Part shown: in pieces, positions 45,390-53,669 of the stretch | Layout of the letters: every line of letters begins with the position of its first letter | Numbering within the stretch: the stretch's first letter is position 1 | From: Cohnella baijiui | Lineage (GTDB): Bacteria; Bacillota; Bacilli; Paenibacillales; Paenibacillaceae | Assembly (NCBI RefSeq): GCF_020731285.1 | Contig: NZ_JAJFOW010000013.1 | Location: 1 to 64,000 of the forward strand | Direction: 5' to 3' | Length of the DNA stretch: 64,000 nt | Notes under the pieces: model-generated | The model's database searches: none | What the model was told of the DNA's origin: nothing | What the model saw: only the letters and a program-made list of their open reading frames with translations | Made by a program: the position numbers and the translations under genes

Positions 45390-46151
45390 TCATCCGGTTA
45401 TCTGCCACTTGATTGTCAACGCGCCCTGTGTCCGATCGCCGGTGACGACGATTCTTACTGTGGATGGCTTCTTCACCCGATATACGACCCAAACTTCGCC
45501 CCCCCGCATAACGTTCGTGTACGTCCCGCCCTCCGCATCCAAGTAAGTGCCATATCCGCCGCTGGTGATCTGCCAGTCGATGTGATAAGACAACGTTTGA
45601 TCCATTCCGAGATCAACAGGAATCTCTTTTTTCCCATTAAAATAAGTAAATTCTGCGTGATAGCCATCGGCCGTGCGTGTCCCCATCCAATGTTTAGTCA
45701 CTGTGAAATCAGCCGTAGAAATGTAGACGGCCCCGGCAAGCAGCAGTATCGCTGCAGCTGCGCTGTAGGGCCACCACCTTCGAAACAGATGGGCCGAAGC
45801 AAGAAACGCAAGTGCGCAGGCTACTCCATAGGCACCGGCAAATAGACTAAAGATCCATTGGCCTGAAGACCAGACCAGAAAAGGGACATACCCTCCTACC
45901 ACATAAAGCAGGATGATAAGCATCGTTTTGGAGAAGTTTATTTTGCACATGTAGAGCACCGCGTCCACTAAGACAGAGAACAGTACGGCATAGCCGTAAA
46001 TATAACCCCACAGCGGGAGTTGCCGGGTTAGCTCGGACATCTGATAAAGTTCAAATCCCCCCGCTACAACCAAGAAACCCAAAAAAACAAGCCCTGCAGC
46101 CGCAACTTTTGAAGCCGAATAGGCAGCAACCTGACACCATTTTGTCAACAA
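45390..46151 (-). CDS. Membrane protein with C-terminal extracytoplasmic domain, function unknown
   Basis: This 253-residue protein has about five hydrophobic helices in its first 145 residues (VAAAGLVFLGFLVVAGGF, YIYGYAVLFSVLVDAVLYMC, TMLIILLYVVGGYVPFLVW, WPYSAAAAILLLAGAVYI). A beta-rich domain follows, with repeated aromatic and glycine residues (WQITSGGYGTYLDAEGGTYT, GEVWVVYRVKKPSTVRI). I do not recognise the family. It stands alone and is followed by a bidirectional terminator. Confidence 0.65.
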   Translation of the reverse strand: MLTKWCQVAAYSASKVAAAGLVFLGFLVVAGGFELYQMSELTRQLPLWGYIYGYAVLFSVLVDAVLYMCKINFSKTMLIILLYVVGGYVPFLVWSSGQWIFSLFAGAYGVACALAFLASAHLFRRWWPYSAAAAILLLAGAVYISTADFTVTKHWMGTRTADGYHAEFTYFNGKKEIPVDLGMDQTLSYHIDWQITSGGYGTYLDAEGGTYTNVMRGGEVWVVYRVKKPSTVRIVVTGDRTQGALTIKWQITG

Positions 46152-46307
46152 TGATGTCTCCTCCTTAATTCCTTCTTATCTTCAAAGGTAACTGTAAATT
46201 CATCTGCAGAGTAGTTCTAATTTTTGTAGAACCTGTGTTTGCAAAGGCTGACGCCTGTCTTTCTGATCCGGCCTATTTAGCGGAGCGCGTGTTCAAAGTT
46301 AAATAAA

Positions 46308-46345
46308 GTGTAGCTGTGTTTGCTTTTAAGCAAACACAGCTACAC
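46308..46345. repeat. Perfect 18-bp inverted repeat
   Basis: GTGTAGCTGTGTTTGCTT (46308-46325) is perfectly matched by AAGCAAACACAGCTACAC (46328-46345) with only 2 bases between. It lies in a 590-bp stretch without a recognised gene, some 160 bp upstream of the minus-strand membrane gene and just downstream of a small open frame. There is no U run, so it is not a classical terminator. Confidence 0.8.
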
Positions 46346-46362
46346 CGAATTAGTATCATTAA

Positions 46363-46536
46363 CTAAACGGTTCCATGTGGTGAAAAGTCGTACGGAGGGA
46401 AAAGAGAGTATACATCCTTTCCATTTGCAATTGGATCATAGGTATAAATAGTTTTATAGGGAAGTTGCCCATCTTTGCGATAAATTTCGTAGTATGGGAA
46501 CCTTAATTCCACCCAATCACTCCCGCTTTGGAACAT
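46363..46536 (-). CDS. Small open frame of 57 residues, possibly a gene fragment
   Basis: The frame starts MFQSGSDWVELRFPYYEIYR and ends SLFPPYDFSPHGTV. The composition, rich in Tyr and Pro with alternating charged residues, looks like the C-terminal part of a real protein and not like random translation. No ribosome binding site precedes the ATG, and no similar sequence continues upstream, where the repeat block begins. I do not recognise the family; it may be a remnant of a larger gene. Confidence 0.3.
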   Translation of the reverse strand: MFQSGSDWVELRFPYYEIYRKDGQLPYKTIYTYDPIANGKDVYSLFPPYDFSPHGTV

Positions 46537-46540
46537 TGCT

Positions 46541-46721
46541 AACGGTTTTCATAGCGCTTATTCGGCCCAAAAAACGGAAGTTTCTTTTCTAAACGGTTGC
46601 ATGCGCGCTTATTTGGACGAAACAGCCCCTCTGCCCACGAAAAACGGGAAATAAGCTCGCTGGCAATCGTTACATGTTGTAAACCCCATTTTTGCCCAAA
46701 ATAGCGTCGCTCACAACCATT
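46541..46721. repeat. Four-unit interspersed repeat block, two direct and two inverted
   Basis: A core close to AACGGTTGnnAGCGnGCTTATTTGG occurs four times: 46541-46566 and 46592-46616 on the plus strand, and 46638-46671 and 46684-46721 on the minus strand. The spacing is about 50 bp. The copies are diverged, but each keeps AAYGRTT, GCG and TATT. The block lies 19 bases past the stop of the phosphatase-like gene. It resembles the short extragenic repeats seen in some Paenibacillaceae, and folded RNA from the facing copies could end or stabilise the transcript. Confidence 0.6.
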
Positions 46722-46739
46722 AGATTTTTCTCCTTACCT

Positions 46740-47564
46740 TTACCAACCGGCACCAACCGATACCGGCGCAGCCAGTCCCAACAGGCTGCACATGTAGGGC
46801 ATGACTTGCAGCTGCGGGATCGGCGAATCCTCCTCCGCTCGTTGAAGCAACTCGGCCGCCCGGCCCAGCAGATAGAAGGGCACCAGCCTTTCCGCCGCAT
46901 CCGTTCCCCCGTGCTGCCCTTCGGCGCTCATGCCGTGATCGGCGGTCACAACGACCAGATAGCCTTCGCTCAGCCATTGCGGGACCAGCATCGCCAAAAT
47001 ACTGTCGGCGATCCGCACGGCGCCGGCGTATTCCTTGCTCTCTCCGCCAAACTTGTGGCCGTCGTCGTCGATGTTCATCGAATGAATGTATAGAAAGTCG
47101 GGATCGTGCGCCCTGCGCAGATGCTCGGCGTCGGCGAACAGATGGCTGTCCGGATAGTGATCCTCGAAATAGAACATGCCGTGCTGGATCGGTCGTGCGG
47201 GATCGTGCTGATGACGGTCGGTCAGCGGATGGAACGGCGCCGCGTTGTACAGCTCGCTGACCCAGTGGTAAGCGGCGGCCGCCGTCGTCAGTCCCGCCTC
47301 CGACGCCAGGTGAAAAAGGCTGCGCTCCCGGCTTTGGCGGACGATCGAATTGGCCGTAATCCCGTTGCGATAGGCGGGCGTGCCGGTCAGCAGCACTTCG
47401 TACAGCGGGCGGGACAAGCTCGGCAGCTCGGACCGAACCTGCCGGCAGACGGCGTTTCCATGCTCCACGAGATGTTCCATGAACCCCAAGTAGCGGCGGG
47501 CCGCATCGTACCTGAGACCGTCAAGAACGACCATCACGACTTTTTGCGATTGAGCATTTGCCAT
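46740..47564 (-). CDS. Alkaline-phosphatase-superfamily phosphodiesterase-like enzyme
   Basis: This 274-residue cytoplasmic enzyme has the superfamily metal sites: VVLDGLRYD at the start, a nucleophile region ELPSLSRPLYEVLLTG (Ser or Thr), DPDFLYIHSMNIDDDGH, and VVVTADHGMSAEGQHGG. It is shorter than most nucleotide pyrophosphatases and than phosphonoacetate hydrolase (about 400 residues), and thus a minimal form. It is the last gene of an operon with an importer of the PotABCD/PhnSTUV type and a DeoR regulator. A role in hydrolysing the imported phosphoester or phosphonate is likely but inferred. Confidence 0.75.
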   Translation of the reverse strand: MANAQSQKVVMVVLDGLRYDAARRYLGFMEHLVEHGNAVCRQVRSELPSLSRPLYEVLLTGTPAYRNGITANSIVRQSRERSLFHLASEAGLTTAAAAYHWVSELYNAAPFHPLTDRHQHDPARPIQHGMFYFEDHYPDSHLFADAEHLRRAHDPDFLYIHSMNIDDDGHKFGGESKEYAGAVRIADSILAMLVPQWLSEGYLVVVTADHGMSAEGQHGGTDAAERLVPFYLLGRAAELLQRAEEDSPIPQLQVMPYMCSLLGLAAPVSVGAGW

Positions 47565-47596
47565 GGTACCCGGTTCCTCCTTTTGGCGTTTATTAC

Positions 47597-48382
47597 TTAT
47601 TCAGCTTCTACCCAGCGAATCGAATGCGCCTTCATGGCGGACGCCCATTCCTTGGGCAGCGCGACGTTGCAGACGATCGTATGAAGCTGTTTGAGCGGCG
47701 CGATCTCCGCGAACGTCTCCTTGCCGAGCTTCGAATCGTCCGTCAGCACGATCGCTTGATCCGCCGCTTCGATGAAGCGGCGCGACATCTCCGCCTCGCT
47801 CAGATCGAAGTCGCTAATGCCTCTCGCGAGCGAAATGCCGCCGATCGAAATAAACGCCTTGTCCACGCGAAACTGCGACAGCATCCGCTCTCCGGCGGTG
47901 CCGGACAACGATTGCTGCTCCGGATTCAATTCTCCGCCGATGACGATGATCTTGCCGGAGAACTTCCCCGAATTGATCGATTCCATCAAGTAATAAGCGA
48001 CCGCGATCGAGTTGGTCAGCACCGTAAGCCGCTCGCGCCCGACGATCGACTGGGCCAGCTGCAACGCCGTCGTGCCGACGTCGATGGCGATCGTGTCGCC
48101 GGACGCGATCAGCCCGGCCGCCGCCCGGCCGATCTTCTCCTTGGCTTCGGCGTTAAATTGCTGCCGCTGCAAGTAGGGCGGCTCGAAGCCTTCGGGCTTC
48201 ACCTGCACCGCGCCGCCGTAGACGCGCCTGGCCACCCCTTCCCGCTCGAGCAGGACGAGATCCCGACGGATCGTTTCCTCGGACACCGAACATTGAACCG
48301 ACAAGTCGGGCACCTTGACCCGCCCGAACATTTTGAGCTGCTCCGAAATGATCCGCTTCCGCTCCTCGGACGATATCGACAT
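47597..48382 (-). CDS. DeoR/GlpR-family transcriptional regulator
   Basis: This 261-residue regulator has the DeoR helix-turn-helix at residues 20-55 (VKVPDLSVQCSVSEETIRRD, then the RRVYGGAV wing). The C-terminal sugar-phosphate-sensing domain (IGRAAAGLIASGDTIAIDVG, DKAFISIGGISLARGISDFD) is typical. Members usually sense phosphorylated sugars or related metabolites, which fits an operon for a phosphorus-containing compound. It starts 5 bp after the ATPase gene. Confidence 0.92.
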   Translation of the reverse strand: MSISSEERKRIISEQLKMFGRVKVPDLSVQCSVSEETIRRDLVLLEREGVARRVYGGAVQVKPEGFEPPYLQRQQFNAEAKEKIGRAAAGLIASGDTIAIDVGTTALQLAQSIVGRERLTVLTNSIAVAYYLMESINSGKFSGKIIVIGGELNPEQQSLSGTAGERMLSQFRVDKAFISIGGISLARGISDFDLSEAEMSRRFIEAADQAIVLTDDSKLGKETFAEIAPLKQLHTIVCNVALPKEWASAMKAHSIRWVEAE

Positions 48383-48387
48383 CCGCT

Positions 48388-49431
48388 TTAAGCCCCTTCC
48401 CGTTCCAAAGACAGCAATTGCGCGGGGTCTACCGAGAGACGGACGCTCCTTCCCGCGTTCATGCCGATGAACTTTCCGTCGTTCAGCCGATCAACAGTCA
48501 ACCGGACGCCGGACACGTCGATCGCGTACCGCACGATCGTTCCGAGAATAGAGACGGCGTGAACGGTGCCGTCCACCACTTTGCGCTCGGGATTTCCGTC
48601 GATGCGGTCATCGTCGGCTTCCAGCAGCTTGACGGACTCGGGACGCAGCGCGAAGCTGTCGGCCGATCCGTCGATCCGACCGAACAGTTGCTGCGCGTCC
48701 CGGCGGCTCAGCACGTTGTAGCTGCCCATGAACCGGGCGACGAACTCGGTCTCGGGCCTCGTATAGATCGTTTCGGGGTCGCCCTGCTGCACGATTTTGC
48801 CGCGATTCATAATGCAGACCCGGTCGGACATCGTGAGCGCCTCTTCTTGGTCATGCGTCACGAACAGCGTCGTCATGTTCAGACGCTTTTGAATGTCCCG
48901 AATTTCCGTCCGCAGGTTTTTGCGGATTTGCGCGTCCAATGCGCTGAGCGGCTCGTCCAGCAGCAGCAGCTTGGGTTCGACCGCGAGCGAGCGGGCCAGC
49001 GCGATCCGCTGCTGCTGCCCGCCGGAGAGCTGGTGCGGGTAAGCGTCGCGCTTCGCTTCCAGATCAACCAAGGCGAGCAGCGCCTCCGCCCGCTTCGCTC
49101 TCTCCCCTTTGGATCGGCCGCTCATTCGCAGGCCGTACTCGATGTTCTCGCCCGCCGTCATATTCGGGAAAAGCGCGTACGATTGGAACACCATTCCGAC
49201 TTCGCGCGCGCGCGGCGGCAGCTTGGTCAAATCCTTTTGCCGCAACGTGATGGTCCCGCCGTCCAAATCGGCAAGTCCGGCGATGCAGCGAAGCAGCGTG
49301 CTTTTGCCGCAGCCGGATGGACCCAGCAGCGTGACGAGCTCCCCTTCGGCCGCCTGCAAGTTTACGTCGTCGAGTACGCGCGTCTGCGCGTACGTTTTGC
49401 TGATATGGCGCAAGTCGAGATAGGCGCTCAT
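48388..49431 (-). CDS. ABC transporter ATP-binding protein (PotA/PhnT/FbpC-like)
   Basis: This 347-residue ATPase has Walker A (GPSGCGKST), the LSGGQQQRIALARSL signature, Walker B (LLLLDEPLSALD), the H-loop (VTHDQEEAL) and a C-terminal TOBE domain (about 245-345). It powers the importer formed by the two permeases upstream. Its start overlaps the preceding stop by 4 bp (ATGA). The family includes importers of spermidine, ferric iron and 2-aminoethylphosphonate, so context is needed to choose among them. Confidence 0.9.
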   Translation of the reverse strand: MSAYLDLRHISKTYAQTRVLDDVNLQAAEGELVTLLGPSGCGKSTLLRCIAGLADLDGGTITLRQKDLTKLPPRAREVGMVFQSYALFPNMTAGENIEYGLRMSGRSKGERAKRAEALLALVDLEAKRDAYPHQLSGGQQQRIALARSLAVEPKLLLLDEPLSALDAQIRKNLRTEIRDIQKRLNMTTLFVTHDQEEALTMSDRVCIMNRGKIVQQGDPETIYTRPETEFVARFMGSYNVLSRRDAQQLFGRIDGSADSFALRPESVKLLEADDDRIDGNPERKVVDGTVHAVSILGTIVRYAIDVSGVRLTVDRLNDGKFIGMNAGRSVRLSVDPAQLLSLEREGA

Positions 49432-50234
49432 GGCCGGGTCCCCCTATTCAAACGTCTGCCTAACTTCAACAATACCATGGATAACAGAAGAATAAAGACA
49501 AAGTAGGTGATTCCGATCGCGCTGGACAGATGACCGCTTTCTCCGGAACGCTGGTACAAATACACTTGAATCGTCGGGATGTGGGCGCCGACCAGCATGT
49601 TGGTCAGCACGAACTCGCCGAACAGCACCGAGAAGGAAAGCAGCGTCGAGATCATGACCCCGGGCAAAATATTCGGAAACACGACGGTCAAAAAAGCTTT
49701 GATCGGCTTGGCTCCGAGAAGCTCGGCGGCTTGCATCAGCTCCGGCGCGGAAACGGTCAGCATGCTGTTGCGAATCCCCTGATACATATAAGGGAGGACG
49801 GCGACGAAGTAGGCGCCGATCAGAATGTAGGCGGTGCCCGCGATCTCGATCGGCCCGGAGGAATACGTCCGGATCAGGCCGACCGCCGCTACGACGCCCG
49901 GTACGGCGTAGGGCAGCACGACGATGCCTTTCATGAACGATTCCCACTTCGGGAAGTAAACCGTCAGCACGAATACGGCGGGCAGCATGACGACAAGGCT
50001 GAGCGCCACGCTAATCGCGCATAGATAAAACGAATTCCAGAGGGCGGTGAAAAATCGCATATCCGTAAACATGGCGTTGAACCACTCGAGCGTCCACTGC
50101 TTGGGCAGCACGGTGTTTTGCCAATTTTTCGCGAACGCGTACAAGCCGGTGGCCGCGAGCGGCAGCAGCAAGTAGACGAGCAGCAACACCTGGAGCGAAA
50201 CATGGCCCCAGCCGGCTCTCGGTTTTTCCGTCAT
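49428..50234 (-). CDS. ABC transporter permease (PotC/PhnV-like)
   Basis: This 268-residue permease has six helices and the EAA loop (APELMQAAELLGAKPIKAFL). The start MTEKPRAGWGH at 50234 has GGGAGGGAG upstream and overlaps the stop of the previous gene (ATGA); the longer open frame upstream lies inside the partner permease. It forms the channel with that partner. Confidence 0.9.
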   Translation of the reverse strand: MTEKPRAGWGHVSLQVLLLVYLLLPLAATGLYAFAKNWQNTVLPKQWTLEWFNAMFTDMRFFTALWNSFYLCAISVALSLVVMLPAVFVLTVYFPKWESFMKGIVVLPYAVPGVVAAVGLIRTYSSGPIEIAGTAYILIGAYFVAVLPYMYQGIRNSMLTVSAPELMQAAELLGAKPIKAFLTVVFPNILPGVMISTLLSFSVLFGEFVLTNMLVGAHIPTIQVYLYQRSGESGHLSSAIGITYFVFILLLSMVLLKLGRRLNRGTRP

Positions 50235-51133
50235 CCGACTCCCTCCCCGGACGTCAAATATTTCGCGGAGCGCTTCGTCATCCAATGGTTCAGGAATACG
50301 GCAATCAGCGTCGATACGGCGAGCAGCACCGCCAGCGCGCTTCCGAGGTTCGGCTGGTTCGTCACGTCGCCCGCCACGAGAGAGCCGATTCGGATGACGA
50401 GCAGATTGTAGTTGCCGCCTACCAGCGCATAGGCCGTCGCATAAGCCCCCATGGCATTGGCGAACAGGATGCCGAGCGTCCCGAAAACGGACGGCGCGAG
50501 GATCGGCAGGCCGACCGTACGCCAGAACTGCCAGGAGCTCGCCCCGAGCAGCGACGCGGCCTCCTTCCACTGCTCGCGAATGCCGTAGTAAGCCGGATAC
50601 AGCAGCAGCATCGATAGCGGAATCTGAAAGTAAACATAGACGAGGATCAGCCCCGACCAGCTGTATAGATTAAAATCGGCGAACGCGCTCCAGCCCCAAT
50701 GACGGAACAGAAGCGTAAACACGCCGTTGGCGCCGAGCAGGATGATATAGGCGAAGGCAAGCGGAACGCCGGCAAAGTTCGAAGTCATATTGGACAGCAT
50801 GAGCAGCCGATCGCGAATGGCCGGCGAAAAACGGCTAACGGAATAGGCGCAGACGAGCCCGACGACGATTCCGATCAGACTGGAATAGGCGGAGATCAGC
50901 AGGCTGTTCTTGATCGCTTTCAGATAAAAGGGACTGTGCAGAGCCGTGTAATAGTTGTGCAAAGTGAAGCCGGAGCCGACGTCCGGCCGAAAGCTCCCCG
51001 TGATCATCGACAAAACGGGAGCCAGCTGAAAGGCGAGCACCATGATCGCGAACGGGACGAGGCCGATGAACACCCATCGGTTGCGGCGCTTCCGCCGCGA
51101 TTTTTCCTTGCTTTTCACGTGTTCACTCTCCAT
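50231..51133 (-). CDS. ABC transporter permease (PotB/PhnU-like)
   Basis: This 300-residue permease has a basic N terminus (KSKEKSRRKRRNR), six helices and an EAA loop (REQWKEAASLLGASSWQFWR). It lies 83 bp after the binding-protein gene and overlaps the second permease gene by 4 bp. Its partner proteins place it in an importer of the spermidine/iron/2-aminoethylphosphonate class. Confidence 0.9.
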   Translation of the reverse strand: MESEHVKSKEKSRRKRRNRWVFIGLVPFAIMVLAFQLAPVLSMITGSFRPDVGSGFTLHNYYTALHSPFYLKAIKNSLLISAYSSLIGIVVGLVCAYSVSRFSPAIRDRLLMLSNMTSNFAGVPLAFAYIILLGANGVFTLLFRHWGWSAFADFNLYSWSGLILVYVYFQIPLSMLLLYPAYYGIREQWKEAASLLGASSWQFWRTVGLPILAPSVFGTLGILFANAMGAYATAYALVGGNYNLLVIRIGSLVAGDVTNQPNLGSALAVLLAVSTLIAVFLNHWMTKRSAKYLTSGEGVG

Positions 51134-51216
51134 CGCGTTGATCGTAAGGAGCGCCTTCGCCGCGGGGACGAAGGCGCTGTTGGCACTTCATTCGATATTC
51201 GGTTGATCCCGGCGAA

Positions 51217-52320
51217 TCAGTTCATGTGGACGAGAATGCGGTCCTGCCATTGCTGCGGAAGCGACTTGGAAATCTCGTCCCATACTTGATAGTCGCCGAC
51301 CGGCTTCGCATTCTTGTATTCTTCCTTCGGAAGCAGCTTGGCGGCGACGTCGTCCGGCAGCTTCACGCTGTCGCGGATCGGACGGGCATAGCCTTTCGCG
51401 AGATTGATTTGGCCTTCGTCGCTGAAAATGTATTCGCGCGTCAGCTTGGCCGCGTTCGGGTGCGGCGCGTACTTGTTGATGATCGTCGCATAGCCGCTGA
51501 CGACGCTGCCTTCCTGCGGAACGGCCACTTCGAATTGGTCTTTGTTGATCTGGTCGCGGTAGCTCAGCGCGTTGAAGTCCCACAGCAGCGTAACCGGCAC
51601 TTCGTCTTTCTCGATGTTGGCGACTTTCGCGTCCGCGTTGGACAGACGGCCCTTCTTGGCCAGGTCTTCGAAGAACGCGATGCCCGGTTCGATGTTTTTC
51701 TCGTCGCCGCCGAACGCGATCGCGGCAGCCAGCACCGCCATTTGCGCCTGAGCGGCCTTCGTGACGTCGCCCACGACGATTTTGTAATCCCCGTTCTTCA
51801 GGTCTTCCCAGCTTTTCGGAGGATTCTGGACCAGATTCTTGTTCGTCAGGAAAGAAATCGTGCCTTGGTAGCCGACCACCCAGTGGCCGTCCTTGTCCTT
51901 CGCCCAATCCGGCACTTCATCCCAATGGGATGGCTTGTACGGCTGGGTAACGCCTTTATCGATCGCCACGTTGCCGAATGCGATGCCGACGTCGCCGATG
52001 TCGGCGGTAGGCTTCTTCTTCTCGGCGTCGAATTTGGCGATTTCTTCGGCGCTGGACATATCGGTATCGGAATGCGTAATCGCATATTTCGTCTGAATGT
52101 CGTTCCAGGTGCCTTTCCAGTTCGCCCACTCGTCCGGCATGCCGACGCTGACGACTGTGCCTTCCTCTTTGGCCTTCGCTTCGATGTCGGCAAGCGAAAC
52201 CGCGTCGCCCGCGCCGTTGCCGCCTGCATCAGTCCCTTTGTTCGAGCCGCAAGCACCCAATACCATGGCCATCGAGAGCGTCAGCGCGACGATCCATCCC
52301 TTTTTCCTACCCGGTTTCAT
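51217..52320 (-). CDS. Binding lipoprotein of the PotD/PhnS-like importer
   Basis: This 367-residue binding protein has a signal peptide with lipobox (VLGACGS) and features of the PotD/FbpA/PhnS type (GTVVSVGMPDEWANWKGTWN, WVVGYQGTISFLTNKNLV, NADAKVANIEKDEVPVTLLW). The start MKPGRKKG at 52320 is the natural start of the signal peptide; a more distal ATG would add 15 polar residues. It leads the operon. Upstream, 52321-52489 holds no gene and no clear promoter that I can defend. Confidence 0.88.
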   Translation of the reverse strand: MKPGRKKGWIVALTLSMAMVLGACGSNKGTDAGGNGAGDAVSLADIEAKAKEEGTVVSVGMPDEWANWKGTWNDIQTKYAITHSDTDMSSAEEIAKFDAEKKKPTADIGDVGIAFGNVAIDKGVTQPYKPSHWDEVPDWAKDKDGHWVVGYQGTISFLTNKNLVQNPPKSWEDLKNGDYKIVVGDVTKAAQAQMAVLAAAIAFGGDEKNIEPGIAFFEDLAKKGRLSNADAKVANIEKDEVPVTLLWDFNALSYRDQINKDQFEVAVPQEGSVVSGYATIINKYAPHPNAAKLTREYIFSDEGQINLAKGYARPIRDSVKLPDDVAAKLLPKEEYKNAKPVGDYQVWDEISKSLPQQWQDRILVHMN

Positions 52321-52489
52321 GAAATCTCTTGTCCTCCCCATGTGATCTGTTGTGGGTTTCTGCATGACTCTTGTTGGTTGCTCCCCTCTTAAACTTTAGG
52401 TGTTGACTATTTTCGCAGCATCAAAGCCGATAGGACATTGTGTTAAAAATAGGCCGATCCTGTACATTTTTCGAACGCCATCCAAAAGA

Positions 52490-52523
52490 AAAACGGAGCC
52501 CGCGAACACGCGCGGCTCCGTTT
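52490..52523 (-). terminator. Terminator of the aldo/keto reductase gene
   Basis: AAAACGGAGCC (52490-52500) pairs with GGCTCCGTTT (52514-52523). On the minus strand the stem is followed by TTTTTCTTTT. It lies 55 bp past the stop of the reductase gene. Confidence 0.88.
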
Positions 52524-52577
52524 GAGCGGTATCGATGACGTCCAGGATTCAGGCAGTGTCCCGCCGCCTCTTCTCGC

Positions 52578-53567
52578 TTACGATTCAGGGCGTTTGAATC
52601 TCTCTTGCATGCGGGCCGGATATTCGCTGGGCAGGCTGCTTACCCTGTCCAAACGTTCCCATTGCTCCGGCGAGAGCGACCAACCGACCGCCCCCATATT
52701 TTGTTCCAATTGGGAGATGGAAGTGGCGCCGATAATCGGGGAAGTGATCCCTTCCTTCCCCAACAGCCAATTCAAAGCCACTTGGGAAGGCGTTTTTTCC
52801 GTTTCGCGGGAAATCTCGTTCACCGCATCTACGATTTCAAAATTTTTCGGCGTAAATTTGGCGTTCACATCGAATTCTCCTGACAAACCCCAAGAGAATC
52901 GGCCGTCTTCCGGCTTGTCTTGGGTCTTGTATTTCCCGGTCAACAAGCCGCCTCCAAGCGGCCCCCAAGGGAGGATGCCCACCTTCTCCTCCAAGCACAA
53001 CGATAGATGCTCGCGATCCATCTCCCGGCTCACCAGGCTGTACTGCTGTTGGATGGAGACAAAGCGGACGTAGTCCTTCGCATCGCTGAACGCCAGCGAT
53101 TTCATCAATTGCCAAGCCAGATAATTGCTACAGCCTATATATCTGACTTTGCCGGACGCGACCAGATCGTCAAGCGTCCGGAGCGTCTCTTCGATCGGCG
53201 TCACCTGGTCCCACGAATGCAGCTGATACAAATCGATGTAATCGGTGTTCAACCGGCGAAGGCTGGCCTCGATGCCGTCCATGATATGCTTCCTGGAGCT
53301 GCCTCTGTCATTCGGATGCGAACCGACCGCCAGTCCCACCTTCGTCGCCAGGACGACCTCCGATCTGCGCCCTTGAATCGCCTTTCCGACAATCTGCTCG
53401 GATTCGCCGTAGTAATCGGCCGTATCGACGAAGTTACCGCCTGCATCCAGAAAATGATGCACCATTCGAATCGATTCCTCTTCGCTCGTCGGATCGCCGA
53501 ACATCATCGTACCCAAAGCCAATTCGGACACCAAAAGCCCGCTGCTTCCCAATTTCCGGTTTTTCAT
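52578..53567 (-). CDS. Aldo/keto reductase (YccK/Gsp69-like)
   Basis: This 329-residue NADPH-dependent oxidoreductase has the AKR barrel with the catalytic tetrad visible: Asp and Tyr in VDTADYYG, Lys in LATKVG and His in YQLHSWD. The C-terminal cofactor segment ITSPIIGATSISQLEQNM is also present. The start MKNRKLGSS at 53567 has GAGGAGGGG upstream. It is divergent from the SgrR-like regulator. The carbonyl substrate cannot be predicted. Confidence 0.93.
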   Translation of the reverse strand: MKNRKLGSSGLLVSELALGTMMFGDPTSEEESIRMVHHFLDAGGNFVDTADYYGESEQIVGKAIQGRRSEVVLATKVGLAVGSHPNDRGSSRKHIMDGIEASLRRLNTDYIDLYQLHSWDQVTPIEETLRTLDDLVASGKVRYIGCSNYLAWQLMKSLAFSDAKDYVRFVSIQQQYSLVSREMDREHLSLCLEEKVGILPWGPLGGGLLTGKYKTQDKPEDGRFSWGLSGEFDVNAKFTPKNFEIVDAVNEISRETEKTPSQVALNWLLGKEGITSPIIGATSISQLEQNMGAVGWSLSPEQWERLDRVSSLPSEYPARMQERFKRPES

Positions 53568-53669
53568 GGTCCCCCTCCTCGGTAGTCTCATTGTAGCTTG
53601 TACGGGCCATGAAAAAAGAGTAAGATGGAGGCCGAAACTTCACCTTTTTGGAAAGGGAGCGGATAAGCG

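Noticed and set aside
49428..50570. 380-residue version of the PotC-like permease
   Set aside because: The first 112 residues are the neighbouring permease gene in another frame; the true start has a ribosome binding site at 50234.
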